Source of the DNA: Auricularia sp. M13
Taxonomy: Eukaryota; Basidiomycota; Agaricomycetes; Auriculariales; Auriculariaceae
Direction: 5' to 3'
Length of the DNA stretch: 64,000 nt
NCBI GenBank assembly: GCA_037042915.1
Contig: CM073197.1
Coordinates: 2,480,001-2,544,000, forward strand
The notes below the pieces were generated by a model, which worked only from the letters and a program-made list of their open reading frames with translations, did not search any database and was not told the DNA's origin. The position numbers and the translations under genes are program-made. Of this stretch, positions 49,559 through 61,358 are shown in pieces; positions within the stretch are counted from its first letter, which is position 1, and every line of letters begins with the position of its first letter.

Positions 49559-51878
49559 ATGACGAGTCTATTCTGGGGCAATTCCTACTTTGACGACGCC
49601 GTCGGTGAGTAGCCAGGACCTGCCCGCCGGACCGCCCGCTCATGCAATTCCACCAGCCAAGGCCACCTCCGAGCTTCTGCCGGGCGCACAGGAGGACTTT
49701 GCGGCCAACCTCGATATATGCGACCAGATACGCTCAAAGCAGGTGCCCGCCAAGGATGCCATGCGCAGTCTGAAGAAACGCGTCAACCACACCAACCCGA
49801 ACGTGCAGCTGCTGGCGCTCGGCGTACGTTGCACTTCCGTCAGCGCCTGACTGCGGAATAACGACTGACTGACTCGGACGCGCGTTCCTCAGCTCATCGA
49901 CGCCTGCGTCAAGAACGGCGGCGACCACTTCCTCGTCGAGATAGCCTCGCGCGAGTTCATGGACAATCTCGCCTCGATTATCAGAGTACCGACAGTCAAT
50001 CATGAGGTAAAGCAGAAGGTCCTGCGTCTCATCCAGAACTGGGCAATTGCGTTCGAGGGCAAGCCTACGCTTTCGTACGTGCCCCAGCTGTTCAAGACGC
50101 TGAAGAGCGAGGGTGCGTGTTCGCGCTGAGCAATGACGTGCGCTGATCGTGCAAATAGGCTTCGTGTTCCCGCCGTACGACCCCGTCGCAGCAAACGCAG
50201 CCATGGTCGACTCGCAAACAGCGCCCGAATGGATCGACTCGGACGTCTGTCTGCGGTGCCGCACAGCGTTCACCATGGTCAACAGGAAGCACCACTGTAG
50301 AAACTGTGGTCAGGTCTTCGACCAAGCCTGCTCGTCCAAGACGATGGCACTGCCGCACTTTGGTATTATGCAACCCGTCCGCGTGTGCGATACTTGCTAT
50401 ACCAAACTCAACAAGACAAAGAAGGACAAGCCGTATGTCCAGTTTTCTTCGCCGTGTTTCCAAGCCTGATCCGACTCGCGCAGGGTAAAGGCAGACGGCC
50501 ATCACTCGCGGTCGCGCTCGATGGGCGCTCAATACCACAGAGAAGATGCCGACCTTCAACGAGCCATACAGCTGTCGTTGCAAGAGTCTGGGGCCAGTTC
50601 AGCAGGTGGCCACTACCGCCCGGGATATGTCCCCACGCCGCCTTCACCTTCGCACTGGCTTTCGTCTGAACCCCCTTTGGTCAACTATGGTACTCGGCCC
50701 GCTCCAACCAGCCAGGACGAGGAAATGGATCCCGAGCTCCGTGCCGCTATCGAAGCGTCCTTGCGGGAAGCAAATGCTCCCAGGCCGAGCGCGCCTGTAC
50801 CGCTGGAAACGCCGACCGAAGAGCGGCGGCCTGGCATGACGCTCCCAGACTACGACCTTGCCCCAGTTGAGGCCGATACCATTCTCACCTTCAACCAAAC
50901 GGTTGACGAGGCGCAGACGCAAGGCGGCGACTTCTCGAGATACCCGGCTGCACATCAGCTATACGAACGCGCCAACAGCTTACGGCCGAAGCTTGCATTG
51001 AGTCTGGACGACACGGGTCGGAAAGAGCGTACGTTGCGCTGTCCTCGCAATTTATAGCTGGCTCATCTCGTTCATCAGAATTACTATCGGAAATGCACGA
51101 CAAGCTGTCGCAAGCCGTCAAGTTGTACGACAATCTTTTGACGCAACAACTTGAGCGTCCGTCATGGCGTGCGCAACAGTATGGCGCCCCCGTGCGTTCG
51201 CACACTATGGATCCGTACCCACCACCAGTCGCGTATTACAGTCCTGGTCCGCCCGCGCAGCAGCCGTCTGTGTATGGTCATCCGCAACCGCAGCCGGCCT
51301 ATGCTCCATCGCCTCCTGTGGAATCGGCGCCTGCGAACTCGTGGAGCCAGCCCGACCCTGCTGCCCAACAATGGCAGCAGAACGCGCCTGTTCCAGCTCA
51401 GCAGCAACCGGAGACGTATGCGGCTCCGCCGCCACCGCCAGTGTCGACCTTCCAGCAGCAGCAGCAGCAGCCGCCAGCCCAGGTATATCAGCCCGCTCCG
51501 CCAACGCCTTCTTCCTATTTCCCTGGTCCTTCGCCGTCTCTGGTGCCGCCTCAGACGCAGGCCTATGCTCCCAGTCCTGCGCCCGTGGTCCAGTCTCCGG
51601 TATCTTACGGTGCACCAGCCCAGCTTCCCTCGCCCGCGCAGTTTCAGCAGGCTCCACAGGGGCACAGCCTGTCAAGACACAACACCTTGCAGAGTGCCCC
51701 GCGACAGCAGGCATACGTTGCTCCCCGACCAGCCAGTGTTATCGCGCCGCCGACTCAACTCCCTGTTTTCCCGACCGCACCGACTTCCAACCCGCAGACG
51801 TACCCGATGTTCAGTCCGCCGCAGGGCTTCGTCGAGCAGACGGAGAAGAAGGAGGCGCCGCTGATATCGTTTGACTGA
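49559..51878 (+). CDS. VPS27: Vps27, ESCRT-0 subunit (VHS-FYVE-UIM)
   Basis: Endosomal ubiquitin-binding protein that starts ESCRT sorting of cargo into multivesicular bodies. Start [15 protein letters not shown] with a short first exon (to 49604). VHS domain: [60 protein letters not shown] finger: [20 protein letters not shown] (the RKHHCR core), then [12 protein letters not shown]. Two ubiquitin-interacting motifs: [15 protein letters not shown] and [20 protein letters not shown]-like helix precedes a Pro/Gln-rich C-terminus ending in LISFD, a clathrin-box-like motif. Introns are short GT-AG. Upstream neighbour RPB1 is divergent; VPS35 follows on the same strand after 234 bp. Confidence 0.94.
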
Positions 51879-52112
51879 GCCTTTTCTCCCTGTCTACGCT
51901 GCCCGCTGTTCTGTGTATTAAGTAGTTGATTGCCTGCTATGGATATCGATGCATGAATGGAAGATACTTTCCTCCTGACTCTGAGTGGAAGCCTGGTGTG
52001 GACTAGCGCTGAAGACTGCTGGTGTCGGTGTAACTCCGCTCAGGTCGCCGATTCGGATTCTCGTACGCAGCATTCCGTCGAGCCTCGCACCGCTGCGCAC
52101 ACTCAGGCCAAC

Positions 52113-55100
52113 ATGGCGGTGGCACCTCCCATTGAAGAGGTCAGCACTTGCGTGATAGACGCAAACCGCGTTGCGCATGCTCATTATGCGCAGGCCAAGC
52201 TTCTCAGCGAAGCGCTGAACACGGTCAAGATTCAGGTCCTTCAAATGAAGAGATACCTCGTGCGCTTCGAAGCGACTGGACGGGAATACGTGCTAATGGC
52301 ACCCGCGCGCGCAGGAATCTGACCAGCTCATGGACGCGCTCAAGTGCGCGAGCACGATGCTCGCCGAGCTGCGCACGTCGTCGTTGACCCCGAAGCAGTA
52401 CTACGAACTATGTGCGCTGTCACGCCCATCCCTGCGCGCAGCCATTCTGACGGCCCTCGGCGTCCAGATATGTCCGTATTCGACGCGCTGCGGCATATCT
52501 CCAACTACCTGTATGACGCGCACACGTCCGGGCGACACCACCTCGCGGACCTGTACGAGCTCGTGCAATACGCGGGCAACATCGTGCCGCGGCTGTATCT
52601 CATGATCACCGTCGGCGCCGTCTACATGTCCATCCCCGGCGCGCCCGTGAAGGAAATCATGAAGGACATGATGGAAATGTCGCGCGGCGTGCAGCACCCG
52701 ACCCGCGGCCTCTTCCTGCGCCACTACCTCTCCGGCCAGACGCGCGACCACCTGCCCGTGGGAGATGACCCGGGGTGTGTTCAGCTTACGGGCGTGTGTA
52801 CCTGAAAGCTGCAAGCTAACGAGGTTTTGCAGGGAGATGGGAAACCTGCAGGACTCCATTAGCTTTGTGTTGACGAACTTCATCGAGATGAACAAGCTTT
52901 GGGTCCGCCTGCAGCACCAGGGCCACTCGCGCGACCGCGAGAAGCGCGAGATGGAGCGCCGCGAGCTGCGCATCCTCGTCGGCACGAACCTCGTGCGCTT
53001 GAGCTCGCTGGACGGCGTCGACCTCGACATGTACCAGCGGACTATCCTTCCCAGCATTCTCGAGCAGGTCGTCAACTGTAAAGATGTCATTGCCCAGGAA
53101 TACCTCATGGAGGTCGTAATCCAGGTGCGCCTACTCGCTACAAAAAGTTTGCGAGAAGCTTGCCTAACTAGGCTATTATCAGGTGTTCCCGGACGACTTC
53201 CATTTGCACTCCCTGGGACCCTTCCTCTCTGCAACCGCCCAGCTGCAGCCGAAAGTCAACATCAAGCAGATTGTCATCGCGCTCGTAGACCGGCTCGCCG
53301 CTTACGCCGCGCGGGAGGCGGAGAACGAGGACCCGGAGGTGACCAAGGCGCAAGAAGAGGCCGCCGCTAAGCGCCTGGCCGAGAAAGTCAAGCAGCAGAA
53401 GGCTGCGCGCGCGCGAGAAAGCGTGTACAGCCCGCAGACCAACGGCACGCACGGCACCTTCGAGTCCTCGGAATGGGGCGCGTCGAGTTCGACCATCGCA
53501 CCGTCGGCATCCACTGTCGACGATGTGTCGACCTTGCCCTCGTCCGAGAGCGTCGATAAGGGCAAAGCGAAGGAGGGTGAACCTGGCGTAGTCAAGAAGT
53601 TCAGAGGCATCCCTGAAGACGTCAAGCTGTTTGAGGTTTTCTGGCACCAAATCGTAGAACTGATCAAGGTGGGCGCTGTCCCAATTGTTTTTGTTTGCAG
53701 ATGCTGAAAGAGTTGGTAGGCCCGTCCCGACCTGGCTTTGCAAGACATCACGGCGCTCCTCGTCTCTCTATGTAACCTCGGACTCAGCTGCTACCCCGAC
53801 CGTCTCGAATACATCGACCAGGTGCTCGCCTTTGCACACGCAAAGACTAGAGAACTTGCCGACAAGTATGCCGAGGTCTCTAGCCTATCTTGACTATACT
53901 GATTTTCAGTAGCTCCGACCTGCACTCGCAACAAACGACCAACAACTTCGCCTCGCTTCTGCTCGCCCCCATCCAGTCCTACTCCTCGGTCCTTACGCTT
54001 CTCGCCCTTCAAGAATACCGCACATTGCTCGCCGTGCAGCCCTTTTCCACACGCCGGTCCATCGCGCATTCAATCGTTGCATCCGTTCTCAAGAATGACA
54101 CTGTCATCGAGAGTCCAGACGATGTCGATGCCATTCTCGAGCTTTGCCAGGTGCTCATCCGGGAACAGCGGGATGCGACAACTGGCCTTGGGAGTGTCAC
54201 ACACGGATATGCCAAAGACCCGACTGGTCGACGCCAGCAGCCAAGCATACATTCGGAGAATGAAGACCTTGCAGAGGAGCAAGGGTGGCTCGCAAAGATG
54301 GTGCACTTGTTCAAGTCGGACTCGCTCGACGTACAATTTGAGGTATGTTCGTCCTCTCTGCTGGATAAAGTTTCTCTCATTCACGACTCCTGCAGCTCCT
54401 TAAGGCTGCGCGGAAACACTTTGAGACCGGCGGCGACCGCATGCGGTTTACTTTCCCGGCCTTGATATCATCCTGCTTCAAGCTCGCGCGGAGATACAAG
54501 CGGAACGAGGCAAACGTACGTCCGGCCTTGTCTACAATTGACGTTCCTCCTTTTCACACGATGCCAGGAGGAGGACTGGGAAAATAAAATCACCGCCATC
54601 CTGAAGTTTGCGAGACAAATGCTCTTCACGCTCTCGACACAAGTGGAAGCGCACGCTACATCCTTAAGGCTCTTCCTCCTCGCAGCCCAGATCTCCGACG
54701 AATGCGGGTTCGAGGATCTCACTTACGACTTCTACGTCCAGGCATTCTCCGTCTACGAGGAGAGCATCTCGGACAGCCGCGCGCAGTTGCAGGCCATCAC
54801 GCTTATCATTGGCACGCTGCAAGGCGCGCGGGTGTTCGGTATGGACAACTACGACACGCTCATACAGAAGGCCGCCGTGCATGGTGCGAAGCTGCTTAAA
54901 AAGCCCCACCAAGCCACCGCCGTGCATCTGGCCAGCCATATGTGGTGGCAACAGGCGGGACCTGACGAAGTTGTGCCGGAGCCGGATTCGACGAAGGACG
55001 CGTCTGAAGCGAAAGCAGTAAGCAGAAGCGATAGCACAAAACATGTAAACTGCAAGCTGACGCGCAACCCTGTAGTACCCGCATAAAGATAGCAAGCGTA

Positions 55101-55572
55101 TACTAGAATGCCTGCAGAAGTCTTTGCGCATAGCAAGCTCGGCTATCGAGGAGATTGTCACTGTGCAGCTGTATGTCGACGCGCTCGACCAGTATCTGTA
55201 CTACATGGATCGCGATGCACCCGCAGTAAGCCAACGCCTCGCTGTTCCGACGCTTTCGCTGTATTCACGTTTACCTTGCAGGTAACGCCGAAGTTTGTGA
55301 ACAGCCTGGTCGAGCTGATTACGTCGAGTATCGACAGCATCACATCCACGGACTTCCACCCTGCATCCCGCGCACCTCCCGGGCTCATCGAAGGCGTCCA
55401 GACTCCCGATATGATCTCCCGCCATTTCCGCAACACCCTCTACTACATCCAGGCCAAGAAGGCAGCACTGTCGAATCCGCTCAAGGCGGAGCGGCCGAAC
55501 CCTAAATGGGAAGAGGTCGATGTCGTCGGAGCATGTCTGAAGATGAACATTGGCACCAACGGTGTGGCTTAG
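52113..55572 (+). CDS. VPS35: Vps35, retromer core subunit
   Basis: Alpha-solenoid scaffold of retromer, returning receptors from endosomes to the Golgi. Start [20 protein letters not shown] (an upstream in-frame ATG at 51957 gives an untypical extension). The conserved segment [19 protein letters not shown] contains the PRLYLM signature needed for Vps26 binding, followed by [56 protein letters not shown], and [20 protein letters not shown]. The mid region holds a charged, disordered insert of about 80 residues ([13 protein letters not shown]). Several introns are needed in the second half, for example around 54342 and 54514. It sits 3' of VPS27, another endosomal gene, and ends 266 bp from the convergent CAND1 stop. 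Confidence 0.94.
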
Positions 55573-55838
55573 TTCCTGTATATATTTCTGTAATGCGCTG
55601 CCAGCGTGCACAATCGCGTGGCATTCTATGTGGGACATGATGCATATATCAATTAACTCTCGAGTTGAATCTCCGGGAGACGTTCTTCACTAGCCAGGGG
55701 GCAATCGTATGTGGACCAGCAGGCTGTCCTTTTCAGCTCGACGCAATGAGAGCGTGAAACAAAAATAAACCTTGATTCTCTACGCGGACACGATTACAGG
55801 AGAGCAAATAGACGGGAATTGTATGCACGATGAACGTT

Positions 55839-58800
55839 TCAACCCTCGACAAGCTCTTTGAATTCCGAAGCCCATGTTCCACGCTTGAGCTCTTCGACGA
55901 GAGCGTCGAAACTCGGAGCGGTGCCGGGCGTATTGATTTTGCTGAGAGCTGCGATGGCGCGAAGAGCGCTGCGTTGCTGCTCCGCCGCACGCTCTAGGTC
56001 CTGCTTGACAGTATCCTTGGTGACAGTTGCGCCAGCCATCGTCTTGTGAAGCTCGGGCGTGGCTTCGTCCAGTCGTTGTGCAACGGCGGTCGGCGCGACC
56101 TGGGCAAGGCGGAAGAGCATCATGTGGCAGAGGACCTTGATTTCGTCCGCCGTATCCCCAAGACCGACAAGCACACGCCCAAGGAGCTCGTGCACATCTA
56201 GCCTAGATAGGCACGTGTCGAGCTACAAACACATGGATGAGCGCCTGAACTTCAGACCAGTGACAAGGACGTACGAGGGTGTACATGGTCTCGTATGCCG
56301 TTTTGCGAGCTTCGAGACCATCGTCGACTTTGTGTTGCCACGGGCCCATCTGAACGACACGAATGAGCTCGGGGCGGATGACGGTCTCCTTGTACAAGCG
56401 CGGCAGGAGAGCGTTGAGGTGTTCGCGAATCAATTGTGGCTTGTTCCGTGCTGCAGCATTGAGCGCTGAAAGCGACAAGCGACGGACAGTCTTCGTCATG
56501 ATGAGTATTTCAGTCGTCACAGCTAATGGAAACACTCACGAGATCGGGATCTTCCATGAGCGAAAGGAAGTCGACAATAAGCGGGGAAAGCAGCTCATCG
56601 TAGGAATGGGCGGTATCGGCGAATGTATACCGAATAGCAGACACAACGGTTGCGCGGACAGCAGGCGAATCGTCGCGCAGGCGCGCTTGCAGCTGTGGCA
56701 GATAACGAGACGGCGCTGCCGTTGTCAGCTTGCCAAGACAAGCAGCGGCCACGTTGCGTGTCGAATCTTCACCCTCCGAGTTCTGGAAGAGCGGCTGCCA
56801 GAGTGAATCTGCGATGATCTCTAGCTGGCCGTGAGTGGAGTTTGTGACAACCTGAGGAATATCAATGACACGTTTATAGCGAAATTCCGAGACGGCGTAC
56901 CTCTTTCAGCGCATGCAGGCAAAGTAACCGCTTCTCATTGTTGGACTGAACCAACTTCAGGAGAACGGGAAGGAATACATGAGTGTTGCCAATGGTAATG
57001 TTGCCTATTCATGCCAGTAAGTAACGCAGAGCGAATATATGGGTGTGGATCTGCGCACCAACAGCAAAGGCGGCGGCGCCACGCAGTTCCTCAGAGTTCG
57101 CGGAAAACAAATCAATGCAAGTGTTGAACAGGTCAGATTGGGGCGCCATATCGCTATGAAAAGGTTAGCCATGGAGGTTACAGCAGAAAGATAGACATAC
57201 ACGAAGCGACCGATCTCTCCGAGCGCCAATAAGCTGAGCAGGACGTTGATCTCTGGGGCCTTGCTGCCCTTCTGCAACGTCCGTCTAATTTAGAAGATTC
57301 CCCGCAAACAAACGAAGATCCTCTTGCCTTGATGTACTTCAAGAATTCGGCGATTGTACCGGCAGCGACGCCCATCTGGCTCTTCACGATCCTGCTAATG
57401 CACTTGGCCACGTTGGCAGCAGAGCGTTCAGTCGGCGGCGCCTTCTCCAGCGCGCGAATTAGGTTCGGCACGACATGCGTGGCTATCTGAGCGTCAGCCT
57501 CCACGAGGAAGCTGTAGAACGACTGCAGCGCGTCCAGCGTAGCACCGCTGATAAGCGGGGACGGCGTGAGGGCATAGATGGTCGGGAGCACTTGCTTTTC
57601 GATGAGCGGGAAGGTGGCCTGCGGCGCGAGCTGCAGCAAAGCAGCGTGTATGAGGAGGGCCTGGGCTAGGAGCGCAATATCGGTGGTGGTAAGGTACTGC
57701 GCGAGTTGCGGGAGAAGTTGCGCCGGGAGCTGGGCAGGCAGCCCGTTGGAGTACGCGCGCAGGAGCACGTCGAGGCACGCGAAGGCCTCGACGCGGCCTC
57801 CGCGACCGGAGCGGCGCAGCACGCCGAGGACCCAGTCGATGCACCCGCTGACCCACGCATCGTCCATGTCGACGTCGCGCGCGACACGCTCGACGACCTT
57901 GACGGCGCCTTCCGCGCGGCCGCTCGCGCGCAGGAGCACCTCCCACTCGCGCCCGCCCTTGCCGCGCACGCTGTCTGTCGCGCAGACCCAGAGATCGCCG
58001 ACAACCTCCTCTGCGCGCTCGCGCACCTCGCCGTCCGTCTCGTTGCTGCCCAGACGGCGCACAGCCTCAGTGTACACCTGGTCCGGCCAGTCCTGGCCCT
58101 TCACAGGCTTGAGTGCATTGAGCAGGGAGGAGAAAACGCGGAACGCCTCGCTGGCGATACGCGGGTGCTTATCACCAAGGGACGTCAGAAGTGTGGGCGT
58201 CAGAGACGACAATTGAGCCGTGAAGCTCGGCGGGGAGTGAGTCGAGAAGAAGAGAGCAAGGAAGGTCAGGACGGTAGTGTGCAGCGTAGACGACGACGCG
58301 TTCGACGAAACAGAGAGTACTGCGCGGGAAGTCTCGATGACCTGCGCTGCTTGAGCGGACAGCGACCCGGGGAGTACAGTACTCAGAGACTGCAGGACGT
58401 TGAAGCCCGCCTGGAGAGTAGCAGCAGCAGATTTCGGAGCACGCAGTTGCTTCAGCAGCGTCTTGGCTAGGGATGGCACTTGAGCGCGGAGTAACGCGTA
58501 GGGTGTCTCCTCGGTCTCCATCTCATCGTCCTCTGCACGTTTGCGCTTTCCGCCAACAGCGCCTTCGGCGTCCTTCGAAACAGGTGCGCCACCATACACA
58601 CGAACCTGGGTGAGCAGAATCACATAGGTCCCCCAGATCTCAAGCTTGACGGTCTCTTCGCGGTCACCGAAACGCGAGATGAGGACGGGAGAAACATTCT
58701 TGAGCAGCGTTACCAGCAGCTCGGGGCGAGTGCTGACGATGGCAGCAAGAACTTTAGTTGCCGAACGACGGATCTTGTACGATGTATCTTCATCGTCAGA

Positions 58801-60288
58801 ATACCTGCATACCGTCAGCGTGGTCGAGACAGCACGCAGATGAACATACTCGTCGCCAACATCATCTTCGTCTTCGTCGTCGTCTGCCATCTCTTCGTCC
58901 TCGTCTTCATCATCACCGCCAGCATAGTTCTTCGTACCCGTAAGTAGATAGATAGCAAGTCATAACTAAAGTACTCACAGGGTCGTGCTTGATGAGCTTG
59001 CAGCTAATGCCAGTGATCGAGTTCAAGAATGGAGTAATTTCACTCGGACATCTGAGCACAAGGATTTCAAATGTCTGAAATGCGGATCTCAATGCTAGCT
59101 AGAGTCACGATATGAACAAACTGACCTGAAGGGCACTCTCACGCAACTCGTCATCGTCGCGATTGCAAGCATTCAGCACACCGGGCACAACATCTTGGAG
59201 GACGGTGGCGATTTTCTGGGGGCAATAACGGCCGGCGGCGCCGATGAGCTGCACAATCGTTCGCTGCGCGTCGAGGGATGCAGATGGCGCCAATGCCGGG
59301 ATGATGACCGAGCGGACGAGATTGGGGAAGATGTCCTGTGGTGCGTGGGGAAGGAACTGGGCTTTCGGGAAGTCAGGGATGTGAGATTGAAACAATTCTG
59401 TGAAACACACAGAGAGTGACAATGGCCCGCTTGCGCACGGCCGGGCGTTGGTGGCTCAGAAGCGGTGTGAGGACGCTGAGCGGTTGGGGCTGGATCTCAG
59501 GACTGGAAACGAAGCCTGGGAAGCGCGTGATGAGGATGGAGAGGATGGCCAGAGTCTCGATAAGCGTCTCTGGTGGCGTATTAGGCTACGACGAAAAGAT
59601 TTCGTCAGTTAACGAGCATAATTCTATATAACGCATTGGCGCACGTTGGAAAGCTGGTGGAGCAGCTTGGGAGTCAGCTTGAAGCAAGCCTTGTGGGCGA
59701 GCTTGCCGTCCACTGGGAGTTCGGATGTGATGGTCTTGAGGGCTGGGATTGGACTACCAGTCAGACGCGATCGCGTGCGCGTATAGGGAGCGTACCGAGG
59801 CCAGCAATGTCGCGCAGCTCCTCGTCCTTGGAGGTGGAGAAATCGATGAGCTTGTCGACGACGACCTCCATCTGGTTCTCGCGGACAATCTTAATGAGCT
59901 GCCCCAGACTGCCCCGTGCATCGTCAGCCTGCAGCTACCACGGGGACAGAACGCTTCAGTACGCACCATTTGACTGCCTGGTTCTTAACCTCAGAAATCT
60001 TGTCCTCGACGAGAGCCATGACCTGGTTGAGGACCTTCATCTCGGTCTGCTCATCGCCGAGATAGCTGCCTGGATCCTGTCGTATTTCGTTCATCAGGTC
60101 ATTAAGGGCCATGAATCTTGTCGTTCGACGCGTGAGATGCGGCGAATGCGCGCGATGGGCAGTTGCGAGCGCACCGGAAGTCATGGTCAGGCGACTGCAT
60201 CTGGCGGGGCGCGTTACTTCTAGGGGATATGCATTCATTGCGCGCGTACTTTCTCGCAGAGACTATTCATCTGGTAAGTCTTCGTCAT
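55839..60288 (-). CDS. CAND1: CAND1 (TIP120), cullin-associated SCF exchange factor
   Basis: HEAT-repeat protein that exchanges F-box adaptors on cullins. The first exons are small: 60250..60288 (39 nt), 60175..60200 (26 nt), then one from 60116 downward. Spliced, they read MTKTYQMNSLCEKMQSPDHD then FRFMALNDLMNEIRQD, matching the family start (human ISNLLEKMTSSDKDFRFMA). The block MADDDEDEDDVGDEYV, then SYKIRRSATKVLAAIVSTRP, followed by NVSPVLISRFGDREETVK, is characteristic of CAND1 (KVRRAAAKCLDAVVSTR). The protein has many HEAT repeats, is about 1,200 residues long, and ends FKELVEG. The true start was found only by splicing; a later in-frame ATG at 60112 would drop the first helix. Relevant partners here include the F-box gene at 26581. 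Confidence 0.92.
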
Positions 60289-61358
60289 GGCTGCCTTTGG
60301 AAGCGGTGGGTAATGGCAATGTGGCGAAGGCGATGGCAAGGTGCAAGCTCGGAACCAACGGCTGGAACCGCCGAGTCTGGTGCTTGCTCTCGAGTGCGCA
60401 CTCTAGACAATGTTCTTGGCTAAAACGAAGGGGGTTTCTGCACGAACTACTGTACTGTATAAATCCATCTACAGCAAATTACAAACTAGTACATGTAAGC
60501 AGCGCCCTCATAGTCGAATGGGCAAAGACTCAGATGGCTCAACTTCTCGACCACTGAAATTACCTCATCGGAACTCTCAAATCTGAGCAGTATTGCCGCA
60601 AATTTAGGTTGTTCGCAAACGACACTCGCAACCATGGTCTCCCAGCAGATAGTAGCAGCGAGAACGACGACCGCTCCAGCGTGACAGGATGATGCGATAG
60701 TGGACCCTAATCTCGCAGTGAGCCATAAGGTCATTTGAAACCACACACCAGACGTTGAGGCGCGAGCTGCAGGTCTGCTCAAGACTGGTGGCGTCCGATG
60801 CAGTTCGCGATTGCAGAGGATGAAGGGCAAGGCGGATAATGCGCATGCCGACATGATAGGCACACCATGTAGAACCGTCATGAAATAGATCAAGAGAAAC
60901 AAATACGTATCGCGAAGCGGAGGTAAACTGGTGTGTCGGGATGGGAACTAGGCGCCGGGGGGCTCGAACAAGCGCTACGTCGATGGTACTCTCGTGAGCG
61001 TGTGAAGAGCTTGGTTGATAACTGCACTGCGCGGAAGTGAAGACGCGCTGATACAACAGGGCGGGTGAAAAGGCGAAGAGAGCCAGCTACAATGGAACAG
61101 ACTCGGAACAGCAGTTGGTTGGAGACAGAGGTGGCCACCGCGGACATCGAATAGGTCCTTTCAAGAGTCCGCACAATAGCGGAGGGTCCGCCAACCCGGA
61201 GTCTCAGGGCAGGCTCCGCCGTCGCAAATGGTATCGTAGAGAATATGGATTTGATCATACTAAGCAACGGCGTTACGATACAGGAGATGAGAATGCAAGA
61301 AAGCACATGCGGCAGTCAAACCGAAAGAAAGCGACACGAGAGGCACGACAACAAGCAT
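60289..61358. other. Region upstream of CAND1, possibly a small unknown gene
   Basis: About 1.07 kb. Minus-strand frames give protein-like pieces, such as AATICWETMVASVVCEQ then FAAILLRFESSDEV (about 60500-60680) and VALVRAPRRLVPIPTHQFTS (about 60920-60990). I could not join them into a confident gene or recognise a family. It may be an unrecognised multi-exon gene or a relic. Confidence 0.25.

Noticed and set aside
49453-49560. RPB1 start at the upstream ATG (MGPKRG...)
   Set aside because: It would overlap the VPS27 start codon and adds residues absent from Rpb1; [15 protein letters not shown] at 49452 matches the family.
51957-52112. N-terminal extension of VPS35 from an upstream in-frame ATG
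   Set aside because: The extension is not seen in Vps35 proteins, and the ATG at 52113 gives the family N-terminus.
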